Positions 11,071 through 22,390 of a stretch of DNA of 64,000 nt are shown piece after piece. Both the position numbers and the translations under genes were made by a program. The number at the start of each line of letters is the position of its first letter. The first letter of the stretch is position 1. The notes beneath the pieces are model-generated. The model ran no database searches. It saw only the letters and a list, made by a program, of their open reading frames with translations, and was not told where the DNA came from. Source of the stretch: Polytrichum commune (Eukaryota; Streptophyta; Polytrichopsida; Polytrichales; Polytrichaceae); contig OX485809.1 of the NCBI GenBank assembly GCA_950295325.1, positions 39,215,081-39,279,080 of the forward strand, given 5' to 3'.

Positions 11071-13941
11071 ATGGCCGCATCAGTGGCGACTGATCCCAGC
11101 GAGATTGTGGTCCCCCAGGGCCCTTTTGGGGGTCCATGCGGAGTTGATGCTTTCTACGATGGAGTGGGTGACATTGTGCAATCACGGTAACCTATTAATT
11201 CCGACCTAGTCGTCTATTCCGTGCAGACCACCTACCAGCAAGGAGTCGCAAAATTCATGACCGATCAACACGGGAAATGCGGGCCAAGCACTTTCACGGT
11301 AGGTAAGGTAGAGGGGCCCTTTCCCGCTCGAATTTCAGATTGGCATGTTCATTGGGGAGTTATTAAGGGGGAATCAATCTTGAAAGATGTGCAAAGTACA
11401 TTGGAAATTGGACCAATTGGAATAATTAATTTTGGATTAATATTGAATTAGTTATGAATTTTGGAAGGAGAACTCATAGGGGTACCCAAAACCACTCACC
11501 CCAAAAATGTACACCATGATTACATAGAAATTTGAGGTTGGAAGCTATAATGTACCTCTTGTTTGGATAGGTCTAGTGAGCAGTTTAAGGACCCAAGCGG
11601 GAAAGGGCCCCTCTACCTTAGTTACACCTCTACAGATATAAACTTGCAGACATTATCAACTTTTGATTTTCCTCATCATCTTCGTCGATCTTGCTCACAA
11701 GTCAGACTGTTCAGCTTGTAATGCCATGAGCGGGGGTGCACCTAATACCTACTTAGAGAAGACCCAGGTTCATGAAGCTAGCTGAGTACTTGGTTCAAGT
11801 TTATATTACTATACAATCATTTCCTGCTGGATCAATTAACGAAGCCAGATGTTTTTTTTATTTCACATTTTATTTCAAATTTATTTGAGTACAACACCAA
11901 CCGTGGTTGCAACTTTCCCTGCTTGCGCACCTAAGTAGGTTGTATCGTCGAAGTACGTAATTAGCTGCTAATCGACAATGCCACCAATGGATCTCCCTTG
12001 ACATCCGGCAATCAAATTCTAGCCTACTTTCGAAATGCAATGTCATTGTGATTTTTCCAATTCACACAAGAGGGTACTGAATTAAGCTTCTTTTATAACG
12101 TCGCGTTTTAACTTTGAGCATGACGTACTGTTGTAACGGTAGATTACATTGGACTTCCCAGCGGAGTACCTGGTGCAAGTGAAAGGAGCGACCGCTCCTG
12201 CTTCCGGCCTGGCCTATGATGTCGTCACTTCGCTCTCCTTCATCACCAACGACAAGACCACCTACGGTCCCTTTGGAGCGGTGGAAGGCCGCCAATTCCA
12301 GAGCTCCCCACACAGCAAGGTGATGGGATTCTTTGGCAAGACTGGCAGATTACTGGACAGCATCGGCATTTTCACCGATTTTTTCGATCCATACAACAAC
12401 TTGTCAGCTGAGGGGCCATGGGGAGGTGCCGGAGGGGACATGTTCTACGACGGGAGAGCCGACAAGATCGTGGCAATCGATGTGGAGCATGAGTATGCCA
12501 TCATCTCTCTCAACGTGAAATACGCTCAGGGCAATCAGGGCTTTTTGTCCACTAAAGATGGTGGCGGCGGAACAGTCAAAGGTGTCGTTGATAAGGTAAC
12601 ATAACTTAATAATCCTGTAAGTTGGTCATGTATGCGTGTGTAACATTCACAGCAGTCTCCTCGTTGGATTTGTACAGTAGCCTGCTTTGCTGACTAATTC
12701 ATCACAGGGCAAGTTATGTGCCAAGATTATAAAGTGCGACAACGGACTACAAATTACAGACGCAACACGGCCAAATGTTGGCCGCTTGCTGAACATGCCT
12801 GTGTGTCTAGTATTAAATCCATATTCTTGAGCGACTCGTGCAGATTGTATTCAAATCCGACAAATACCTGGTGCAAGTGACGGGAACTCAAGGCATAGCG
12901 TACGGCACGCTCACGCTGGTGACCTCGCTGACACTCATCAGCAACAAGAGAAGCTACAGGCCGTATGGCGATGTGTCTGGAACTAGGTTCCAGACGCTCC
13001 CGAACGCCCAGGTGTTGGGATTTTACGGGTGTTGCGGTTGGATGGTGGATCAGCTGGGCGCCTTCGTGGCACAGCCCTCACTACTGCTAGTCTTTGTGGG
13101 CGAGGCCTGGGGAGGAGGCGGAGGCTCTGCCTTCTACGAGGCCGTGGCGAGATCGGCCAAATCACGGTCGTGTACACCGGCGAATTCATTTGCAGGCTCC
13201 AGGTCACCTACCTCCAGGGCGGCGAGAGCTTTGAGGCTCCCACACATGGCACCGCACAAGGCCGAAATGTGGTGGTAGGTGTCTCACGAATATGATTAAC
13301 TCGGTACAAATTTTGCAACTAATCTGATAGCTGCTACATTCATACACAAATTGTTATATTTTGATGGTTGTCTCCTCAGTCATCTGTAGAGACCAATTTT
13401 GATTATGTTGAGTCAACCAGTGTGACATGTGTAGCTGCATATAATATGTCAATGTCGACATGGCTAAGTATGTCTGCGAACAAGGAGTCCCGATCAAGTC
13501 ATGTGCAGCCATGTCCACTTGTCGCACTTCGGGTTGGACCAACTAATAGTGTGCGATAATTTATCAATCGCCATGTGATTACCATCACGTATGATCTGAA
13601 ATTAGATAATCTGACATACAATAGATACTTTGTTTGACATGATGATTATATATCTCTGTTTCGCTCCACATGCAGATCAAGCTGAAGGCCGGTGAGTACG
13701 TGGTGCAAGTTCTGGGCACACACGGGCAAGGAGCACATGTGGCCGACTTGATTCAATTCCCCCAGTTCAATCCCTCTATGTCACCAACAAGAGGACCTAT
13801 GGGCCTTACGGCGACACTGTGGGAGGAGCCTCTTTTGCTTCGTCCACAGAGGGGCATGTTGTGGGCTTCTTCGGACGCTCTGGGGATCTTCTCAGCAAGC
13901 TGGGTACCATCGTGGCCCCAACCAACAACTTCCAGGCGTGA
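11071..13941 (+). pseudogene. Decayed gene for three tandem jacalin-like lectin domains
   Basis: Jacalin-related lectins are mannose- or galactose-binding beta-prism proteins; plant members are often cytosolic or vacuolar and stress related. Four exons can be traced, all in phase 0: 11071-11298, 12143-12595, 12844-13274 and 13676-13941. Each of the inner exons holds the second half of one domain (EYLVQVKG, YGPFG, GFFGKTG) followed by the first half of the next (GPWGGAGG, FYDG), so introns cut each domain at the same point. Exon 1 gives GPFGGPCG...FYDG and then an in-frame TAA at 11188-11190, after which homology continues (VQTTYQQG). Exon 3 lacks one G near 13140, shifting the frame after SAFYE. 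Exon 4 is also off by one near 13755-13770 before resuming VTNKRTYGPYG and stopping at 13939. Exon 2 alone is clean. With three lesions the locus is probably non-functional, though exon 2 could be part of a shorter product. Confidence 0.8.
11302..11622. repeat. Inverted repeat in lectin intron 1, possible MITE
   Basis: Arms at 11302-11328 and 11596-11622 are near-perfect reverse complements (GTAGAGGGGCCCTTTCCCGC). The left arm abuts the predicted 5' splice site of lectin exon 1 (GTAGGT at 11299), so the insertion may have supplied or damaged that site. The interior carries no gene. Confidence 0.6.
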
Positions 13942-16900
13942 TTGGCTTTATCAAGAGCCGCTACCTATCTAGGCCTGCACAATGCTGTCGAGTATTGGAG
14001 TATAGGTATACAAGCTTGTCAGGCGGCCGGGGATTCGTGGCACTCATGTATTCTCATTAGTGAGAGTTCATTCATCTTTGCAGATGAGATGAATCACTTT
14101 AGACATTTTCATACGTCATCGGCTCCTTGTCTCAAGGGTTTTAAAAACACCAAGTTTTAGTAGTTTTACAAATCCTAGTCTAATCTAATACTTAAGGCAC
14201 CAATATAAAGGGGTATAGACCATAAAAATAAATAATGCCTCATATAGAAGCAAGTGGGGCCATCTTGTGTTGCCAACCTATCACTATTAATCCGGTTATT
14301 TTAAAGAAAAATTAACATGGGCGGACGTTAAATACCCCCTCACGAACTTTCGGAGGTATCAAATCTGGGTTGGGGCAACCTTCTAGAGAAATTTTCTAAA
14401 CCCAACCGAAAATTGTTGTCCGCCTTGCCCAACTTCGAAAAAATCATTGCCCTTGCATTCTTGAAGGCCGCTTGACTACAAATCCCATATTGAGTGCACT
14501 TCACCTTCAAGGTCTAAAATCCAATATATATATGTGCACTTCCAATTAGTAAATAAGCAATTGATTGGGATTTCATTCCAGAAGTGAAATCATCAATGAA
14601 GCACGTAATTAACTTGGAGGTCAAAAACATTACAAAATACTCATTAACATTGAGGTTATAATTTTGTGACTTACCATTTAAAATTATCTTTGTCATTCTA
14701 ATGATAGATTAGTGCAAGTATTCATAAGATGACCAAAATGAAACAATGAGGATAGAATATAAAACATATAACCAAAATATATAAATATAAATTTTATTTT
14801 TTTAGGTAATATAATTTAAGGTATAAATAAATGATATGTTATTTGGAATTAGACTTGTGGGACAATGTTATGGATGGGGTATACTCAAAAAATCATAGGT
14901 TTTTGACTATAGCCTATTTGAATTATTGTAATAATTTATCCTCATTACATATTGTATTATCTTTTAAATCATATGGTGTATATTAGTTATTTTAAAAAAA
15001 AATAAAAAAATATTGAATTGATTTTTTTAGTTCACCAATTTATCATAAGGTGATATATATTATTTTGACATATTACAAATGTTTGAGCAATCACACCCGT
15101 GCAAAATAAATAAATTATGAAAAAAAAAATGTCTATGACAACTTGTCATGATTATATATTGCACACGTTGATATCTTGCGATATTTATCAAAATAACCAT
15201 GTGGAATTCAAAGCCACATCATGGCCTTGGAAACAACTCATGGGAGGTTAGAAAATAGGCATAGAGCATCCAAGGTCACATCATTGCCCCTTGCCAACTA
15301 ATTAATATTTATAAAATAATTATGAGGGAGAAAATAGGTCTTACATGCCAACTCAGAGGTGTTTCACTAAAATAAGCTCCATCCGAGCTTCTTGATGGAC
15401 TCATCCGATTTTCATTACCGGATGACTTTACTTGAGTGCCACAAATCCCTGGCCCGTGACTGTGATGATCTATGATTGTATATACTATACTACTGCACTT
15501 GTGCGCGTGGGATGGACTTTATGAGCAGTGGAATTTTCTCGGCTCTTAGATGGATAACATTAATTAGTGAAATTACACCAAGAAAGATCAAAAACTTTTA
15601 AGATCTTCTTGGATTGTGCATGCAAGTAAGCAAGTATATGTAAGACTGAATTTGTGTACATTGCAGCAATGGCTTGTTCTCTTGTGTTCAAGGAAATTTA
15701 GCCAAACCTGTGAGACTTGTTGATTCTATAAAGCGATGTGTCACAGATTTCCAAACCATTTATTTTCAGACGGCACTGGCCACGAGGTGTGGCTTTGGTT
15801 TACCATGCTTGAATGGAACAAGTCCATGCAAGTTTATGGATATATGTAGATAAAAAATGAAGGTGTTTTATATACTTTGTTCTATATTACGTAAGTCACG
15901 CGTGATCTAAAGAGATCTGCTACTGTGCGTGTAACAAATCTCTTTCTCTGTGTGATCTTTGCTTTTGTCTGAACCCTGCTAGAATTCTTGGACTCTACAT
16001 GTTTGCTACTGTCTTGCAGAATCTAAAATTCTATCCGTAGGAGCCTATACTGGAGCTCCGTCATCAACTGATTAAAACAAATGATGTTTATCACAACTCC
16101 TGTATTCGGACTGACCTTATTTAACCTACGGTAAAATGGACTTCAAAATTGACATTGATCTCATTGCCAAGGAGCGGTTGCCAGTGACTAGTTGTCAGCA
16201 GCGTCCTTTTCTTGGAAGACCAGGTGTGTGCCAAAAGATATGGAGCAATTTAAGTGATTCTCGAGAGGATTCATCCGAGTCGAAATATAGGGAAGGAATT
16301 GTGCGGAGCCGGAATTATGCTTCAACCCATTCGGCCCAGATTCGAGATGCTTTGGCCTTATATATGTACAGGGGGCCCACTCATTGGGATTTTTCTACCC
16401 GTTTTATATTGCGAGCCTACGCCATAGCCAGCAGTCGAATGTTGGGCTATTCAACTTGCAGTTGGAATTAGAATCTGATAGCAGGATGAAGGCAAGGGAT
16501 GGCTCCCAATCCGTTCGGAAATCACCAAGTTATCAAAAAGCACAGGGCTGTGTATTAAGTCCCACAATGAATAATTAATTTTCAAGCGATATGCGTGTGT
16601 TTTGATCAATCAGATAGATGGGGTCCCATGTTTTCCCCACGTCCCGGTCTTCCAAAGCTCGGTTTCCTGGTGATCCACCTTGGCAGAGAAGATGACAAAC
16701 TCTGCAAAGAGACGATAAAGAGGCTGAGGAATGACCTCAATGTTTTCGGAGCAACTGACCAAGGTATTGTTAGACTTTAATCTGCTGCCCGCATTCGGGG
16801 CAGAACACAGTGCTCCAGAGTAACTCTTGGATTCACAAATATATCCTGTGACCAACCTGCGGTTTGTCAGACTGGATATGTACAACAAACACACAAGCTG

Positions 16901-17170
16901 CCGCGAGCGTATATTCCAAAAATAAACGTCCACTTTCCTACCCTCAATCCACATTGTTCCTCATATGGCTCGCACAGAGTAGTACATAGAATACCTATGA
17001 AAATCGTTCTTCTTTTACCAGTGCATTGACTGGAGAAAAAACTTACAGTAAAATGATTGCATTCATGGTTTCCCAAAATACAAACTGATCCGGCACAATG
17101 CTTGCCATCGGATTTCTGATGCATTCAAAGCTTGTTACAGCATGGCGCCACAATTGATCTACTACCTAGC
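13942..17170. other. Intergenic DNA between lectin pseudogene and giant transposon
   Basis: AT-rich from about 14500 to 15150. Between 16136 and 16954 there are short overlapping frames on both strands with no recognisable domain. I see no gene, RNA or repeat boundary that can be supported. Confidence 0.45.
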
Positions 17171-17174
17171 TAAG

Positions 17175-17203
17175 AACACTATATTCGTTAATCGGAGACT
17201 TTT
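17175..17203 (+). repeat. Left terminal inverted repeat of the giant transposon
   Basis: Begins AACACTATATTCG directly after TAAG and continues to GGAGACTTTT. It is followed by a small hairpin, GAGACTTTTGAAAGTCTC (about 17194-17211), which recurs in slightly altered form at the 42570 end. Confidence 0.85.
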
Positions 17204-17580
17204 GAAAGTCTCAAAATAAAATATGCCCATGGTTTGGGATGCCAATATTGTGGGCATACGGAATATTGGAAACATCAAGAACATGACGATTTGAAATTTC
17301 GCACGTAAAGCATATTCTTATTACTAAAAATAGAGAATTTCAATTAAAATGAAAATGTGAGCTCTTTGTGGAAAATAACAATCAACTCTGAAAAAACAAT
17401 TGGTTTATGTCATTATAGAATTTGGGGTGCGCATCCCATAAGTAAGGCTCTTATGAATTTGGATGGCACATCCCAAACGTATACAACAATGGAGTGTGAC
17501 AAGTCCACTAAGTCTAATAAAAACCAAGTCTACTAAGCGCCCATGTTTTTCGCCATTAACTCCCACCTAATATGTTATGT
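17204..17580. promoter_or_regulatory. Left subterminal region with repeated GGGATGTGC-like motif
   Basis: Between the left terminus and the candidate transposase stop codon, variants of GTGCGCATCCCA / GGCACATCCCAAAC recur on both strands (around 17247, 17430 and 17463). The same motif recurs next to the related end at 42570 (around 42625, 42890 and 42920). Clustered subterminal motifs of this type are the usual binding sites of transposon-encoded proteins; that role is inferred. Confidence 0.5.
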
Positions 17581-20500
17581 TTACACATCTCCATCTTCCG
17601 CTTCATATCCATTCTCGGCGTCATTCACCGCAGCTGCAATACGTGCCAAGTTGTCTTTGGCAAAATCTATATGTTTTTGGGGGATGGTCATTGTTTCTGT
17701 TTTGGAACCTTTGCGCGGCTTCCAAGCACAAAGTATAGTATCCGTGTTTATCCAAACCGGTGTGTACGCTGAGTCCACTGTCCACTTAAAATTCTTTTTG
17801 GTGTCCCAACCTAAATAAGTGCGTAGCACGTTTTGGTCTTTAGTGCTTGGACGACAATATTCCACCTCAATTTGACGAAAGTTGGGGCTAGTTCGAACAA
17901 AATTGGGTGAAGACAATGCTTTCACCAACCAAATTGGCTTGGGATGCTCCTCATCCCCTGCTCGTACGAGGACCAAATAACCTTCATGGCAATCAACACC
18001 TACACGAAACGACGGTGCCGGTCGATCTCGGGCAGGGCCAACGTAATGCTCGTCCATTGCGAACTCTTCACGAACGTCTCCATTGCTAAAAAACATGGTG
18101 TCGGACTCGACAACCGTTAAACGGCTTTGTGGCCAAAATCCTTGTGTTAAAGTTGTACGGGTGTCGCCACCAAGTGTCATTAGGGCCGAGCGAATGCGAT
18201 CCCAATACGCAATCAAAGGTTCATGAGTATCTCTAACACGTCTAGTGATGTCCTCCTCACACAACTCTTTCCAATATTCAATGAATCCGGATATGCCTTT
18301 GATGATTTCCGGCCCATTCCTCATGGGGTCGGGTTTGCAAGGCTTTGGATCCCCATCCGGGAGCAAACATTTCCCATCATTGTCTTGACGCCATACGAGT
18401 ATACCATCATCCGGGCCCCAATTAGGAGATGTGCACAAAAGCTTAAATTGCATGGCCGGGAGACCATCATCCCTTATAAAGAATCGGAATTGTTGTGCTT
18501 TGGTATGTCCCACCAAACAGTCCCCTCCCTTCAACATGTATGGCTTGATGAAGGCCTTGAAATCTGGTACTTCCTCAATCATGTGCGGAATTACCGGCAT
18601 ATGGTCCAAATCCATATACGATTTCATAAGAAGTGGTATGGTTGGAAAATCTTCTTCATGCAACTTCATGCTCCACCGTCCGAAAGACGCATCAATGTCA
18701 TCGTGTGTGTGTCCCACCATCAAGAAAGACACAAACACCTCCTTGAAGATTCCTTTCGCCACAAGCAAGGACCAAAAACAAAATACATATCGACATTTGT
18801 TGTCCTTCGCACAATTATCAAGTTGAACGTGGAGAGTTGGAGGCAAAGGTTTCGTACAAAGAGGTTCTCCGGGTGGCTCCGGCAATGACGACATACAAAC
18901 CTCCTTCCCCGCAAGCAGTGCTTCGTAAAGGGGTGTCGTTCCACAACCATCAAACAATGCACGTGATGAATGTACCGGTGGCTTCTCAAGATTGCGCAAG
19001 AGTTTTGCAAATGATCCCACCGTGTGGTTAGCATCGCCAGGGTAAAAATCCAGACCATAATGGGCATACTTAACGTCTCCATGTCCGTGGGCAATCATCC
19101 CTGGGAAAAAACAAACGATCCATGAATGACAACAATAACAACAACAACCCTAAACGGATGTGTGAAGTTGAAACCTAACGCAAACACATCTAGTAAAATT
19201 GGATAGAATTTGAACACATATTTGTGATTTCCTACAAACCTGTGACAGCTACGGGCAACTTGAAGAGTCCATCCGTGGCCTTTATTTTCCGTGCATAACA
19301 AGGGCATGCGGTCTTGGCGTGGTCCATTTTGTCATGGATGATTGTTAGAACCTCTGTAGGCCTCATTATGGATAGAGCACGGTTCTTGTAGTAATCTTGA
19401 CGGTGAGCCTCTTGGTTGTTGACATGTTCAATATATTTTGCTTGGTGTCTGGAGTGGGATTCGGTGCCTATGGGGTGGGCGTCTCGAAGACCTTTGTATT
19501 TTTCACACGTCGTACACCTAGCGAATTTGTCCCCATGTCTCTTCAAAATGTATTCAGCAAACTGTTGGTTTTTAATTACATTCAACTTGGACAAAGAAAT
19601 GGGACCACATCCCGCTATGCGACCCACTTCGTTAATGTCCGTTAATATGTTTTTCCATTTTGTACCTGTGGGCAACACCATTTGTACAACTTTCTCCCCT
19701 GACGACAATGTCCTCGTCTTGTGGGGCATTGCATCGGCCAATGGGACTATGATGGTGGAGAGTGTCGCGGAGGCTTGGAGTGTAGCCTCCCGAGGTTTCT
19801 TTGTGCCCGAATTTCCATGAAATCGTGAGCGGCGACCCAACGATGAATACTTTTGAAACCTATAAAAGTCAGCCTTTGACACGGCATGGATGGTATACCA
19901 CGCGGTACAACACACATCCACATTCTCAAGTGTGACCACCTTATGCCCATGGGTGTCAATGTGCACATTTCTATGGACCTCGAGTTTCTTTGCCGATCTC
20001 ATACGGAAATCGGCCAGCCACATCTCTTGACGTAGGGACTTAATTTTCTCCCGTGGGAAAAACTGGCAACATTTCCGATAGCAACAGTCTTTGGCGGACA
20101 CAAGACGGATAGATTCGTCTCCCAATATGCGATCCCGTCGACGCTCCTTATCTCCTCGAGGCACACGGTTCGAATCATATTTGCGTAGGCCTTTGCGAGG
20201 ACGTATTTTGGCCAACAAAGCTAATTGTGTTTGCTTATGACGCCGCTCATGGTCCAACAAGCTCACTCCGTCATGAAGAACCCGACAAAAAGGCCATCGA
20301 CGCAAGGAAAATCTCCATGTCACCGGGACCTCAAGTGGAAGCAATGAATTCAAGATACACACACCAACATCGTTCGGACCAAGGGGGTTGGCATCCACAC
20401 AATCACGGGGATCAGAGTTTCTACATATGCCATCTGCCACAGGGACACCAATGTCGTTGAGTAGGACGACATCAAGGCCAACCCATTGCTCCCTCCCGAA

Positions 20501-20716
20501 ACCAACACACAACGGAATGTCATCGTGGTCATCCCTGGAATGTAGAGATTGTTCGTGCACTTCTAAAGATTCATGGGAGGATGTATCCACAAACTCCCCC
20601 ATCACGTTTGGCAGACCATTACAACCCGCCGAAGGGGAAGAAAGTTCACACTCACCATCGAAGGAGGAAGAAATTGGGGACAACTCCAATGAACTATATG
20701 CCACGGGCAGCGCCAT
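17581..20716 (-). CDS. Two-exon DUF7869-like candidate transposase, intact
   Basis: Exon 1 runs 20716-19240 and exon 2 19100-17581; the 139-bp intron has GT (19239) and CCCAG (19101), and joining keeps the frame, giving about 998 residues. The first ATG is at 20716, just inside an upstream in-frame TGA. Residues 1-180 look disordered and acidic. A cysteine cluster (KDCCYRKCCQFF, about residue 225) and a second set (CTTCEKYKG, CPCYARK) may bind zinc. Three conserved acidic sites suggest an RNase H-like DDE/D core: KMDHAK (D about 465), VQLDNCAKDN (D about 587) and HTHDDIDASF (about 626-629). The QLDN...GHTHDDID pair is what I recognise as the DUF7869 pattern found in plant and other eukaryotic repeat proteins. 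Its place beside a terminal inverted repeat, and broken copies at 43184 and 46650, support a transposase. Catalysis itself is inferred. Confidence 0.75.
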
Positions 20717-22390
20717 CCAACCTAAGCAAACCACTAATCAATGACCAAAACAAGAAGCACCGCAATGCACACAAAAGCGAAAACGAGAGCTGTGTAGATA
20801 TATGGCTAAAAAAACACAAACAACTCTCGCAGCACCGTTGGGGGACCTCACATATGAAGACGAACGTGCGTTCGAAAACAACGCCATGACAAGCAAATAC
20901 TACGTGGGAGTCACACACCAATGGACAACGGCATGCAATTGTGGTACATATTAACCGTGAAGGGTTTTGGGTCGATTTGCTAATAAAACATGGGAAGTGT
21001 TGCCAACCAACAAAGGAGAGCATACGCACATATATTCACGAACGCGCGGACGAGAACATCAACCCAACAAACAATGAATTGTAAAAGGGATAAGCAACGT
21101 GCATTGCTCAGGAGCACCTAAAATGCACCTGCATCATTATCCACATGCAACAAGCATCGTAATTGAAGGGCATGTCTTTGACGGGTGTGTATCTAGGAAC
21201 GACCGAACCCAAGGTAGAGCCTAAACTCAAGGGTGTATGTATACGAACGATCGTTCGTAAGTCCTGGCCGAAACATATGGGCGTATGCATACGAACGATC
21301 AATCATGTGTTCTAGCCCTAACCGTGTTTGTAAAAATGTTGACCCATCAGAAGAAACATCTATAGCGTAGTAGTAGGAGGCATGTGCATAAATGAACGGA
21401 TGTTTCTGTATAATTGCAAAATAATATCAATTGATATTTATGAACGTACGTTCGTGAATACCAGACCATCATATGTTCAGTTGGACATAACAGAGTCACG
21501 GGAGCGTAGGTGTCTTTGAGGGTTAGGAGGAAAATAAACGAATGCACGTTCGTATATCATTGAACATTTTAGCGCCCACGACTACCTATAAGTAGGTCAA
21601 CGTGGAGTATTATCGAATGCTCTACTTACGAACGCACGTTCGTAAACCACTCGCATTACACGAACTTACATGCGCCTATATCTCCAAGAAAATATATAAC
21701 GCACGTTCGTATATAATTGAACATTTTCGTGCCTATGACTACCTGTAAGTAAATCTACGCTGAGTATGTCCAATGCTCTACTTACGAACGCACGTTCGTA
21801 AACCACTCGCATCACAACAACTTACGTGCACCTGTATCTGGAAAGAAATATATACGAACGCACGTTCGTATATAATTGAACATTTTCATGCCTATGACTA
21901 CCTGTAAGTAAATCTACGCTGAGTATGTCCAATGCTCTACTTACGAACGCACGTTCGTAAACCACTCGCATCACAACAACTTACGTGCGCCTGTATTTGG
22001 AAGGAAATATATACGAACGCACGTTCGTATATAATTGAATATTTTGTGCCTGTGACTACCTGTAAGTAAATCTACGCTGAGTATGTCTAATGCTCTACTT
22101 ACGAACGCACGTTTGTAAACCACTCGCATCACAACAACTTACGTGCGCCTATATCTGGAAGGAAATATATACGAACGCACGTTCGTATATAATTGAACAT
22201 TTTGTGCCTATGACTAGCTGTAAGTAAATCTACGCTGAGTATGTCTAATGCTCTACTTACGAACGCACGTTCGTAAACCACTCGCATCACATGTCTGAAC
22301 CATTCGTCTATACCACTCGTCTAAACTACATGTCTAAACCACTCGCATCACATGTCGCTACCAAGTCATCTTTACGAACGTGCGTTCGTA
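20717..22390. promoter_or_regulatory. Divergent intergenic region rich in palindromes
   Basis: This region lies upstream of the minus-strand transposase and far upstream of the plus-strand gene. It holds about 13 copies of the ACGAACGNNCGTTCGT palindrome, the first at 20860 about 145 bases from the transposase ATG and the last at 22374. Degenerate half-sites occur near 21040, 21195 and 21287. No reading frame here looks coding. Operator-like or anti-silencing control of the transposase promoter is a reasonable inference. Confidence 0.55.
21620..22290 (+). repeat. Tandem array, five units of about 157 bp, each with two palindromes
   Basis: Units begin with CTCTACTTACGAACG at 21620, 21776, 21935, 22094 and 22251, so the period is 156-159. 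Each full unit contains one palindrome in a CTTA...TAAACC context and one in a TATA...TATATAATTG context, about 70 bases apart. Alternation of the two contexts shows that the unit was amplified as a block. Confidence 0.9.

Noticed and set aside
16136-17124. Possible small genes left of the giant transposon
   Set aside because: Frames overlap on both strands with no domain, no splice-supported extension and no coding bias that I could see.
17175-17203. Assigning the giant element to CACTA/EnSpm because its tip contains CACTA
   Set aside because: The matching terminus begins two bases earlier (AACACTA), the duplication is 4 bases, and the candidate transposase is DUF7869-like rather than a recognisable EnSpm type.
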